A DNA stretch of 38,121 nucleotides from an uncultured Clostridia bacterium (GTDB lineage Bacteria; Bacillota; Clostridia; Oscillospirales; Acutalibacteraceae), in assembly GCA_946407465.1 (NCBI GenBank), contig CAMJOD010000004.1:1-38121 (forward strand). Reading direction: 5' to 3'. Below the pieces are notes generated by a model. The model did not search any database, was not told where the DNA came from, and saw only the letters and a list, made by a program, of their open reading frames with translations. A program made the position numbers and the translations under genes. Below, piece by piece: positions 8,798-14,799 of this stretch. Numbering within the stretch: position 1 is the first letter of the stretch; each line of letters starts with the position of its first letter.

Positions 8798-9019
8798 ATG
8801 ACTATTTCACTTCGATTAAATACAGCAGATTCAGAGCTTGTAAAAGCATACGCGGAAATGAAAGGTATCTCCGTTTCCGAATTGCTTCGCCGTTCGGTAA
8901 TGGAACGTATCGAGGACGAATTTGACTTAAAAGCATATGAGCAAGCCATGGCTGAGTACAGAAAAAATCCGGTGACATACACCCTTGAAGAAGTAATAGA
9001 GGAGCTTGACTTGGCGTGA
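8798..9019 (+). CDS. RelB/DUF6290-like antitoxin
   Basis: This 73-residue protein has an N-terminal ribbon-helix-helix-like segment (TISLRLNTADSELVKAYAEMKGISVSELLRRSVMERI) and an acidic C-terminal tail (TLEEVIEELDL), the normal two-part layout of type II antitoxins that bind DNA with the first half and wrap the toxin with the second. AGAAAGGGG lies about 10 bases before the ATG. The end overlaps the toxin start by four bases (GTGA), which couples translation and keeps antitoxin in excess. Base composition is more AT-rich than the flanking chromosome, consistent with acquisition. Confidence 0.88.
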   Translation: MTISLRLNTADSELVKAYAEMKGISVSELLRRSVMERIEDEFDLKAYEQAMAEYRKNPVTYTLEEVIEELDLA

Positions 9020-9291
9020 AATACTCAGTAATTTTGACTGAAAGGGCAAAAAAGCAGTTGTCAAAGCTTGATAAGCCTGTGGCTAAGCTCATTACTTCTT
9101 GGTTGATGAAAAACCTACAGGGATGCGAAAACCCTCGTCAGCACGGAAAAGGACTCACCGCTAACCGTTCGGGTCAATGGCGTTATCGGATAGGCGATTA
9201 CCGTTTGTTAGCGGAGATTCAGGATGATAAAGTTATCATATTGATAATTGAAATCGGGCATAGGAGTAATATTTATGACAAAAAATTATAA
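9016..9291 (+). CDS. RelE/ParE-superfamily toxin
   Basis: This 91-residue RelE-like protein is probably a ribosome-dependent mRNA endonuclease that halts translation when free of antitoxin. The core reads KYSVILTERAKKQLSKLD at the N-terminus, a central GKGLTANRSGQWRYRIGDYRLLAEI, and a C-terminal VIILIIEIGHRSNIYDK. The basic WRYRIGDYR segment and the terminal HRxxIY are the residues seen in active RelE-family toxins. The start codon is GTG at 9016, overlapping the antitoxin stop. Nothing suggests inactivation. ParE-type gyrase toxins share this fold but usually lack the terminal GHRSNIY, so RelE is preferred. Confidence 0.9.
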   Translation: MKYSVILTERAKKQLSKLDKPVAKLITSWLMKNLQGCENPRQHGKGLTANRSGQWRYRIGDYRLLAEIQDDKVIILIIEIGHRSNIYDKKL

Positions 9292-9321
9292 TTCCATAAC
9301 CTTTTCGGACTTCTGTTTATA

Positions 9322-9396
9322 CTAATTATGAATAGTATTAGCGTAACTGCTTGCCAACTGCTTTTCTCCCTCGGTTAGTCTGATAGAAAAACTCAT
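9322..9396 (-). pseudogene. Truncated second antitoxin (RelB/DUF6290-like fragment)
   Basis: Read on the minus strand from an ATG at 9396, a 24-residue frame (MSFSIRLTEGEKQLASSYAN, then TIHN and stop) looks like the first strand and helix of the same antitoxin family as the neighbouring intact gene. The rest of the domain is absent. AAGGAATT precedes the ATG and a near-consensus promoter lies just beyond, so expression signals survive although the protein is cut short. I read it as the remnant of a second toxin-antitoxin operon whose body was lost when the insert formed. A functional mini-peptide cannot be excluded. Confidence 0.55.
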
Positions 9397-9415
9397 ATCA
9401 ATTCCTTGTGTAGTT

Positions 9416-9444
9416 ATTGTACTGCATTCTGCTTGGCTTGTCAA
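9416..9444 (-). promoter_or_regulatory. Minus-strand promoter for the antitoxin fragment
   Basis: On the minus strand TTGACA (9444-9439) and TACAAT (9421-9416) are separated by 17 bases. It points into the cassette, toward the 3' end of the RelE gene, and could give antisense or convergent transcription. Confidence 0.7.
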
Positions 9445-9472
9445 AATCCGGTGTTGATATTATTAGCAAAAT

Positions 9473-9493
9473 CTCCCGCAAAACAGCGTTAAT
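9473..9493 (+). repeat. 21-bp direct repeat, right copy
   Basis: This is an exact copy of 8612-8632. It lies four bases upstream of the -35 box of the HIT gene promoter and marks the right edge of the insert. Confidence 0.9.
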
Positions 9494-9496
9494 CTA

Positions 9497-9525
9497 TTGA
9501 CCTTTTTTGCGAAAAGGTGTACAAT
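9497..9525 (+). promoter_or_regulatory. Promoter of the HIT gene
   Basis: TTGACC at 9497-9502 and TACAAT at 9520-9525 have a 17-base spacer. The spacer contains a small dyad (CCTTTT at 9501-9506 with AAAAGG at 9512-9517) of unknown meaning. Confidence 0.75.
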
Positions 9526-9570
9526 ATGATTTGGTTATTTTTAAAATAATTATATAAAGGGGCTAATTGA

Positions 9571-9912
9571 ATGAACAACTGTGTTTTTTGCGGCATAGCC
9601 GAGGGCAGCATTCCGTCCAAAAAGGTCTATGAGGATGAGCGGATTCTTGCCTTTTATGACTTGGAGCCGCAGGCAAAGGTGCATGTGCTGGTGATTCCCA
9701 AGCAGCATATCGCCTGTGTTGATGAGGTGAACGCGGACAACAGCGGCGATATTGCACACATTTTTGAAACGATTCCCGTTATCGCCAAGGAGCTTGGCAT
9801 GAAGGACGGCTACCGCGTTGTCACCAACTGCGGACAGCACGGCTGCCAGAGCGTGAAGCACCTGCATTTTCACGTGCTCGGCGGCGAACAGCTCAACGGC
9901 AGAATGGTCTGA
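9571..9912 (+). CDS. HIT family (HINT-like) nucleotide hydrolase
   Basis: This 113-residue protein is a histidine triad protein of the HINT branch, which hydrolyses purine nucleoside phosphoramidates and related aminoacyl-AMP adducts. The triad motif is HLHFHVLGG with His97, His99 and His101, near the C-terminus as expected. The N-terminal CVFCGIAEG contains the CxxC seen in many bacterial members. Full length for the family. AAAGGGG is about 11 bases ahead of the ATG. The next gene follows after 15 bases with AGGAGG, so the two form an operon. Confidence 0.94.
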   Translation: MNNCVFCGIAEGSIPSKKVYEDERILAFYDLEPQAKVHVLVIPKQHIACVDEVNADNSGDIAHIFETIPVIAKELGMKDGYRVVTNCGQHGCQSVKHLHFHVLGGEQLNGRMV

Positions 9913-9927
9913 CAGGAGGAGAACAGC

Positions 9928-10464
9928 ATGGAAACTTATAAGATTAATATCGCCGGTGTGGAGCGCGACCTGATCAAATATCCCGTCAGCGACAAGCTCG
10001 ACATCGCGGCTTTTATCATGTTCGGCGACGTGGAGGTCACCGAAAAGGCAGCGGCGGCGCTGCTCAAAATCTGTCCCGAGCACGATGTGGTGGTCTCGGC
10101 GGAGGCAAAGGGCATTCCGCTCTGCTACGAAATGGCGCGTCAGGGCTGCCGTGAATATGTCATCGCGCGCAAAAGCATCAAGGTCTATATGCGCAACTGT
10201 GTGGGGGTTTCGGTCAATTCCATCACAACCGCCGAGGTGCAAAAGCTCTATCTGGGCGACACCGACATTGCGTTTTTGCAGGGCAAGCGCGTTTTGATTG
10301 TGGACGACGTGATTTCCACCGGCGAGAGCCTCGCCGCGCTGGAAGCGCTGATGAACAAAATCAACGCCAACGTTGTCGGCAAGGCGTGTGTGCTCGCGGA
10401 GGGCGACGCCAAAAACCGCAAGGATATTATCTTCCTCGAGGAGCTTCCTGTCTTTAAAAAATAA
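9928..10464 (+). CDS. Phosphoribosyltransferase-family protein (adenine PRT-like)
   Basis: This 178-residue type I phosphoribosyltransferase domain has the PRPP-binding motif VLIVDDVISTGES, with the adjacent acidic pair Asp126 and Asp127, and an N-terminal segment VVVSAEAKGIPLCYEMAR like the substrate loop of adenine phosphoribosyltransferases. It would transfer ribose-5-phosphate between PRPP and a base, most simply adenine salvage. It lacks an obvious PurR-type DNA-binding domain. It shares an operon with the HIT protein, another purine nucleotide enzyme, and a hairpin terminator follows. Confidence 0.86.
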   Translation: METYKINIAGVERDLIKYPVSDKLDIAAFIMFGDVEVTEKAAAALLKICPEHDVVVSAEAKGIPLCYEMARQGCREYVIARKSIKVYMRNCVGVSVNSITTAEVQKLYLGDTDIAFLQGKRVLIVDDVISTGESLAALEALMNKINANVVGKACVLAEGDAKNRKDIIFLEELPVFKK

Positions 10465-10475
10465 GCAGACACTAC

Positions 10476-10505
10476 AGGGTTCGGTATCTATCGAACCCTA
10501 TTTTG
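10476..10505 (+). terminator. Rho-independent terminator
   Basis: AGGGTTCG at 10476-10483 pairs perfectly with CGAACCCT at 10492-10499 around an 8-base loop, followed by ATTTTGT. The short T-run suggests moderate strength. Confidence 0.75.
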
Positions 10506-10524
10506 TATCGGAAGGAGTGACCGC

Positions 10525-11568
10525 ATGCCTCTCATCACCGAAGCGGATTTGAAAAAGCAGATAAAAAGCCGCAGCTTTTCGCCGGTTTATGTGCTCTGCG
10601 GCAGCGAGCAGCTCTATATCAGGCAGTACACCAAGCTGCTCACCGACGCCGTAACGGGCAAGGCGCCGTCGGACTTTAATTTTCACCGATTCAGCGGCGA
10701 GGTGAATCTCGACACCGTGGCGTCGGCAATCGGCGTGGTGCCGTTTATGAGCGAGTACAACTGCGTGCTGCTGACGGACATTTTTCTCGATATGATGTCC
10801 GCCGACGAGCTGGACAAGCTCAAAAGCATCTGCAAAATGAAAGCGGAGGGCACCGTTTTGATTCTCTCCATGCCGTCCTATGTGCCCAAGCGCAACGCAA
10901 AGGCGTGGGAAGCCATTCAAAAGCGCGCGCAAAAGGACGGCTCCGTCGTCAAATTCGACAAGCCGACCGACGACAAGCTCGAAAAATACATCGCCAAATG
11001 GGCAAATCAACAGGGAAAATTTATCACGCGGCTCAACGCGGCGCGGCTGATTAAGCTGTGCGGCAACGACCTGACGCGCCTCAAAAACGAGGTGGACAAG
11101 CTTTGCGCCTATACCGAAGGCGAGGAGATCCAAATGGACGCCATCGACCTGCTGGTGGCGCAGACCTTGGAGGCGCGTATTTTCAGCCTGTCCGATCAGG
11201 TGCTGCAGGGCAGGGGAGACGACGCGTTTCAGACGCTCAACCTGCTCTTTGCGCAAAAGGAGGAGCCGGTGATGATGCTCTATGTCCTCTCCAACGCCTT
11301 TACCGACGCCTACCGTGTGCGCGTCGCGGACGAAAGCGGCGTGGACGTCAAGACGCTCGCCAAGGATTTTGACTACAAAAACCGCGCCTTTGTGCTCGAC
11401 CGCGCACGTCGCTCGACCAAGACCGTCAGCACCGAGGCGCTGCGGAACTGTCTGGACGCGCTGAGTGAAGCGGACGAAAAAATGAAGTCCGTCACCGTGA
11501 ACCCGCGCCTGTTTTTGGAGCAGCTGACCGCGCGTCTCCTGCTGCTCGCAAGGGAGGGAAAGCGCTGA
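10525..11568 (+). CDS. holA: DNA polymerase III subunit delta
   Basis: This 347-residue protein is the clamp-loader delta subunit, which opens the beta sliding clamp at the replication fork. Family marks are the N-terminal SPVYVLCGSEQLYIRQYTKLL, the region YVPKRNAKAWEAIQKRA, the helical FITRLNAARLIKLCGNDLTRLKNEVDKLCAY segment, and LEARIFSLSDQVLQGRGDDAF leading into the C-terminal collar domain. Length is normal. The start has GGAAGGAG about nine bases upstream. Its stop shares a base with the next start (TGATG), so it is coupled to the Toprim protein. Confidence 0.94.
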   Translation: MPLITEADLKKQIKSRSFSPVYVLCGSEQLYIRQYTKLLTDAVTGKAPSDFNFHRFSGEVNLDTVASAIGVVPFMSEYNCVLLTDIFLDMMSADELDKLKSICKMKAEGTVLILSMPSYVPKRNAKAWEAIQKRAQKDGSVVKFDKPTDDKLEKYIAKWANQQGKFITRLNAARLIKLCGNDLTRLKNEVDKLCAYTEGEEIQMDAIDLLVAQTLEARIFSLSDQVLQGRGDDAFQTLNLLFAQKEEPVMMLYVLSNAFTDAYRVRVADESGVDVKTLAKDFDYKNRAFVLDRARRSTKTVSTEALRNCLDALSEADEKMKSVTVNPRLFLEQLTARLLLLAREGKR

Positions 11569-12161
11569 TGCTGACGGTGCGCGAGGCGATTATTGTGGAG
11601 GGACGCTACGACAAAATCAAGCTCGGCGGCTTGGTGAACGCGGTGATTATCGAAACGGGCGGCTTCCGCGTGTTCTCCGACCGTGAAAAGCAGGCGCTTA
11701 TCCGCCGAATCGCCGCCAAAAACGGTATTCTGGTGCTGACCGACAGCGACGGCGCAGGCTTTGTTATCCGCAACTTTTTGCGCGGCGTGGTGCCGCCGGA
11801 GCAGATAAAACACTGTTATGTGCCGCAGGTCAAGGGAAAAGAAAAGCGCAAGGCGCACGCCGGCAAGGAGGGCTTGCTCGGCGTGGAGGGCATGACCGAC
11901 GAGATGATTCTCCGCGCCATCCGGCAGAGCGGCGCCACGATTCTCGGAGAAACCGCAGCGCCCAAGCAGCCAATCACCAAGGCGGATTTGTGCGCCCTCG
12001 GTCTTGCAGGCGGTCAAAACGCCGCCCTTAACCGGCAAAAGCTCCTGCGCCACCTCAACCTGCCCACCTACCTTTCCGCAAACGCCATGCTCGCCGCGCT
12101 CAATTGCCTTTATACCAAAGAAGAATTAACAACCCTGCTGCAAGAAGCAGATATACAATAA
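11568..12161 (+). CDS. Toprim/DUF4093 protein, RNase M5-like
   Basis: This 197-residue protein starts with a Toprim nuclease domain: the conserved Glu in EAIIVEGRYDKIKL, and the DxD in LVLTDSDGAGFVIRN. The following KGKEKRKAHAGKEGLLGVEG segment and the C-terminal helical part are typical of RNase M5 relatives (DUF4093) in Clostridia. RNase M5 trims 5S rRNA precursors in Bacillus; I infer a similar RNA-processing role but cannot tell whether 5S rRNA is the substrate here. It is coupled to holA by TGATG and converges on sigK. Confidence 0.83.
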   Translation: MLTVREAIIVEGRYDKIKLGGLVNAVIIETGGFRVFSDREKQALIRRIAAKNGILVLTDSDGAGFVIRNFLRGVVPPEQIKHCYVPQVKGKEKRKAHAGKEGLLGVEGMTDEMILRAIRQSGATILGETAAPKQPITKADLCALGLAGGQNAALNRQKLLRHLNLPTYLSANAMLAALNCLYTKEELTTLLQEADIQ

Positions 12162-12166
12162 TTTCA

Positions 12167-12199
12167 AATTACGAATTATGAATTATGAATTATGAATTG
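12167..12199. repeat. Heptamer tandem repeat between convergent genes
   Basis: Four tandem AATTAYG units (one AATTACG, three AATTATG) plus a partial unit fill the short gap between the Toprim gene and the end of sigK. No hairpin terminator is seen here, which is unusual for a convergent pair. Confidence 0.85.
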
Positions 12200-12200
12200 T

Positions 12201-12896
12201 TTACAGGTTGCTGCTCGTCTCAAACCGTCTCCGCAGCTGCTTGAGGGCTTTTGTCTCAATGCGGCTGACGTAGGAGCGGCTGATGCCGAGCAGCTTGGCA
12301 ACACTCTTTTGCGTCATCGGCTCCTGTCCGTTCAGACCGTAACGCAGCACAATCACGGTCTTTTCGCGCTCGGTAAGCTCCTCGCTGATGAACTTGCCGA
12401 GCTTTTGCTTGTTGAGCTTGCAGTCGAGGTCGTCGAGAATCCGGTCGTCCACCGCCATAATATCCAGCAGCGTCAGCGGATTGCCGTCCTTGTCGGTGTC
12501 GATGGTCTCGTTGAGCGAGATGTCCTGCGCGGTCTTTTTGGCGGCGCGAAAGTGCATGAGAATCTCGTTTTCGATGCAGCGGCTCGCGTAGGAGCTCAGG
12601 CGAATGTTTTTGTCGGGATTAAAGGTGTCAATCGCCTTGATCAGCCCGATGGTGCCGATGGACACCAAGTCGTCCTGCTCGTTTTGCTTGCCGTAATACT
12701 TCTTGATGATATGCGCCACCAGCCGCAGATTGTGCTCCACCAGCACATTGCGCGCCGTCATATCGCCGTTTTTGAAGCGGCGCAGGTATTCGCGCTCCTG
12801 CTTTTCGGAGAGCGGCTTGGGAAACTGTCCGGCGCCGCAGACGTGCAGAATAAAAAAACACACATACTGTCCCAGCAGCCCAATCAAATCAAACAT
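12201..12896 (-). CDS. sigK: RNA polymerase sporulation sigma factor SigK
   Basis: This sigma-70 family protein of about 231 residues closely follows SigK, which directs late mother-cell transcription during sporulation. It has FPKPLSEKQEREYLRRF, region 2 (ARNVLVEHNLRLVAHIIKKYY, DLVSIGTIGLIKAIDTF, RLSSYASRCIENEILMHFRAAKKT) and region 4 (LTEREKTVIVLRYGLNG, GISRSYVSRIETKALKQL). The first ~25 residues (DLIGLLGQYVCFFILHVCG) are a hydrophobic pro-sequence like that removed from pro-SigK, so proteolytic activation is expected. The coding region is continuous: no skin-type element. I prefer the ATG at 12896, six bases after GGGGGA; the ATG at 12902 abuts that site. Confidence 0.92.
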   Translation of the reverse strand: MFDLIGLLGQYVCFFILHVCGAGQFPKPLSEKQEREYLRRFKNGDMTARNVLVEHNLRLVAHIIKKYYGKQNEQDDLVSIGTIGLIKAIDTFNPDKNIRLSSYASRCIENEILMHFRAAKKTAQDISLNETIDTDKDGNPLTLLDIMAVDDRILDDLDCKLNKQKLGKFISEELTEREKTVIVLRYGLNGQEPMTQKSVAKLLGISRSYVSRIETKALKQLRRRFETSSNL

Positions 12897-12939
12897 ATCC
12901 ATTCCCCCAAAGTTTTTTACTAAACCTTATTCATTCCTC

Positions 12940-12968
12940 TTGCGAAAAATGCGGATTTCCTATATACT
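12940..12968 (+). promoter_or_regulatory. Promoter of the exodeoxyribonuclease III gene
   Basis: TTGCGA at 12940-12945 and TATACT at 12963-12968 have a 17-base spacer, about 25 bases before the ATG at 12993. It lies divergent to sigK. Confidence 0.7.
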
Positions 12969-12992
12969 ACTAACAGAAAGGGAAGTGGAAGC

Positions 12993-13751
12993 ATGAAAAA
13001 GTTTATTTCTTGGAATGTCAACGGTCTGCGCGCCTGCATGGGCAAGGGCTTTATGGATTTCTTTCGCGAAATCGACGCGGATATTTTTTGCTTGCAGGAG
13101 ACCAAGCTGCAAGCCGGTCAAATCGAAATGCCGCTGGAGGGCTATCACCAGTATTGGAACTATGCCGAAAAAAAGGGCTATTCCGGCACCGCGATGTTTT
13201 GCAAGGAGGAGCCGCTATGCGTGACCTACGGCATTGGTGCGGAGGAGCACGACCGCGAGGGCAGGGTGATAACAGCCGAGTTTGAGCGCTTTTACGCCGT
13301 CACCTGCTACACGCCTAATTCGCAGAATGAGCTGCGGCGGCTGGACTACCGCATGACGTGGGAGGACGCGTTTTTGGCATATCTCAAGGCGCTGGACGCC
13401 AAAAAGCCCGTGGTGCTCTGCGGCGATTTGAATGTGGCGCACACCGAAATCGACCTCAAAAATCCCAAAACCAACCGCAAAAACGCCGGCTTTACCGACG
13501 AGGAACGCGCCAAAATGACCGCGCTGCTCGCCGGCGGCTTCACCGACACCTACCGCCATTTTTATCCCGATACCGAGGGCGTCTATTCGTGGTGGTCATA
13601 TCGCTTCAGGGCGCGGGAAAAGAACGCAGGCTGGCGCATCGACTATTTTATCACCTCAAAGTCCATCGACGACAAGCTCGTCTCCGCCGCGATTCACACC
13701 GAAGTGTTCGGCTCCGACCACTGTCCGGTGGAGCTGACAGCGGATTTATAA
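12993..13751 (+). CDS. Exodeoxyribonuclease III (AP endonuclease)
   Basis: This 252-residue member of the ExoIII/APE1 family cleaves DNA at abasic sites and degrades 3' ends in base excision repair. The motifs are in order: [10 protein letters not shown], the metal-binding Glu in [27 protein letters not shown] with the catalytic Asp/Asn, [20 protein letters not shown], and the terminal SDHCPVEL. Full length, with no missing residue noticed. GAAAGGGAAGTGG precedes the ATG. It has its own promoter and terminator, so it is monocistronic. Confidence 0.96.
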   Translation: MKKFISWNVNGLRACMGKGFMDFFREIDADIFCLQETKLQAGQIEMPLEGYHQYWNYAEKKGYSGTAMFCKEEPLCVTYGIGAEEHDREGRVITAEFERFYAVTCYTPNSQNELRRLDYRMTWEDAFLAYLKALDAKKPVVLCGDLNVAHTEIDLKNPKTNRKNAGFTDEERAKMTALLAGGFTDTYRHFYPDTEGVYSWWSYRFRAREKNAGWRIDYFITSKSIDDKLVSAAIHTEVFGSDHCPVELTADL

Positions 13752-13764
13752 TTCTACTCAAGAA

Positions 13765-13797
13765 AAAAGGGGTTGGCTCACAGGAGTCAACCCTTTT
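13765..13797. terminator. Bidirectional terminator between convergent genes
   Basis: Arms 13766-13778 and 13785-13797 pair over 13 positions with two G-U pairs, loop CACAGG. A T-run follows on the plus side (13794-13797) and a six-base one on the minus side (complement of 13763-13768). The stop codon of the CBS gene lies inside the right arm. Confidence 0.8.
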
Positions 13798-14194
13798 CGA
13801 TTTTGTCTATAAACGCAATGATAATGTCCTGCCGCGTCACAATGCCGATAAACGTGCCGAGGTCGTCCACCACCGGCACAAAGTTCTGGTTCACGGCGCG
13901 GTGCAGCAGCTCGCTCATGCTCACGTCGATGCGCACAGCCGGATTGAAATCGTGCCGCACAATGTCGCGCACGCGGTGCTTTTCGCGGTCGGTGATTTTG
14001 CCGGTGCGCATGTCGAGAATATAATAGAGAAAGTCGCCCTCGCTCACGGTGCCGCGGTATTTTCCGTCCTCGCTGATGACCGGAATCGCGGTGTAGCTGT
14101 GGGCGCGCATTTTTTCAAGCCCCTGGCGCAGGGTGTTGTTTTCGTAGATATATTTGACGGTTTCTTTTGGTTTGAGCAGCATTAAAACATTCAT
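13787..14194 (-). CDS. CBS-domain pair protein
   Basis: This 135-residue protein consists of two CBS motifs and little else, the Bateman module that senses adenine nucleotides or similar ligands. The first motif covers NNTLRQGLEKMRAHSYTAIPVISEDGKYRGTVSEGDFLYYIL, and the second VDVSMSELLHRAVNQNFVPVVDDLGTFIGIVTRQDIIIAFI, close to the family pattern. There is no attached effector domain, so it may regulate a partner protein. Its start overlaps the stop of the upstream membrane protein by ATGA, so that protein is the obvious candidate partner. Confidence 0.92.
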   Translation of the reverse strand: MNVLMLLKPKETVKYIYENNTLRQGLEKMRAHSYTAIPVISEDGKYRGTVSEGDFLYYILDMRTGKITDREKHRVRDIVRHDFNPAVRIDVSMSELLHRAVNQNFVPVVDDLGTFIGIVTRQDIIIAFIDKIEKG

Positions 14195-14649
14195 GGCGAA
14201 GCCTCCCTGTCTCTGTGCCTGACAATATAGAGCTCTCCAATCAGATAGACCACGCCTGCCGTGAGCAGCAGGGTGTTGACCTGCAAGATACCGCTGAGCA
14301 TCACGGCGGCGGCACTTGCGGCGACAATGCCGTAGGCGGCAGCTTGGTTATTTCTTTTTGAGAATAATATCCACAGCAGCCAGTACACCAGCACCAGCAC
14401 AGCGGTTGTTATCAGCCAGAACCGCTGCATCAGCGCCTTGGGTTCGGTAAAGCCCTTTTCGAGCACGCCGATGTGCACCGACATCAAAAACAGCGAGCCG
14501 AACCGTCCCAGCCGGTCGAGCCAATACATGCCGAGGTTGGGAATATTGTCTTTTGTCACCGTGCGCAGACGGCGAAAGAGGATATGCGGCAGCAAAAGCA
14601 GCACCGCAAACAGCAGACCAAACGGATTTATTACCTGAAGAAAAGACAT
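14191..14649 (-). CDS. Four-helix membrane protein of unknown function
   Basis: I do not recognise this 152-residue protein. It has four likely membrane segments: VINPFGLLFAVLLLLPHILF, then FGSLFLMSVHIGVL, WLITTAVLVLVYWLLWILF, and a long hydrophobic AYGIVAASAAAVML to YLIGELYIV stretch. The first loop has a conserved-looking RLRTVTKDNIPNLGMYWLDRLGRFGS. The C-terminus is basic (RHRDREASP). AAAGGAAGATTGC precedes the ATG. It is co-translated with the CBS protein and divergent from the flippase-like gene. Confidence 0.78.
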   Translation of the reverse strand: MSFLQVINPFGLLFAVLLLLPHILFRRLRTVTKDNIPNLGMYWLDRLGRFGSLFLMSVHIGVLEKGFTEPKALMQRFWLITTAVLVLVYWLLWILFSKRNNQAAAYGIVAASAAAVMLSGILQVNTLLLTAGVVYLIGELYIVRHRDREASP

Positions 14650-14677
14650 GCAATCTTCCTTTTGAATTGATAATTTT

Positions 14678-14706
14678 ATTATAACATGGTTTGTCGTATT
14701 TTACAA
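14678..14706 (-). promoter_or_regulatory. Promoter of the membrane protein-CBS operon
   Basis: On the minus strand TTGTAA (14706-14701) and TATAAT (14683-14678) are 17 bases apart, about 30 bases before the ATG at 14649. Confidence 0.75.
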
Positions 14707-14752
14707 GGAGAGTTATAGTCCTGTTTGCCGGCAAAAGGTTACAAGTTTGTAG

Positions 14753-14796
14753 TTGCAAATCGGTTTGGGAAGTTGTAGAATAGTAGTGACTATTCT
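14753..14796 (+). promoter_or_regulatory. Promoter and operator-like palindrome of the flippase-like gene
   Basis: TTGCAA at 14753-14758 and TAGAAT at 14776-14781 are 17 bases apart. A perfect inverted repeat, AGAATAGT (14777-14784), loop AGTG, ACTATTCT (14789-14796), covers the -10 box and the expected start site, a location suited to a repressor. Confidence 0.65.
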
Positions 14797-14799
14797 GAT

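Larger units (their letters stand above)
8612..9493. mobile_element. Putative TA cassette bounded by 21-bp direct repeats
   Basis: An AT-rich segment sits between perfect 21-bp direct repeats at 8612-8632 and 9473-9493. The left copy is the 3' end of the yihY-like gene. The unit length is 861 bases. Inside are a RelB/RelE-like pair on the plus strand and an antitoxin fragment on the minus strand. No transposase, integrase or clear terminal inverted repeat is present. Directly right of the second repeat lies the promoter of the HIT gene, so removing one unit would restore a compact yihY-HIT junction. I infer insertion by site-specific or repeat-mediated recombination that kept the gene end intact. 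Confidence 0.6.

Noticed and set aside
8612..9493. Integron-like cassette with attC sites
   Set aside because: The repeat contains GTTAAT, but it does not match the GTTRRRY core, there is no paired RYYYAAC arm structure and no integrase, so an integron reading is not supported.
12167..12199. Heptamer run as a terminator or insertion-sequence end
   Set aside because: The units are direct repeats that do not form a stable hairpin, and no inverted partner or transposase is nearby.
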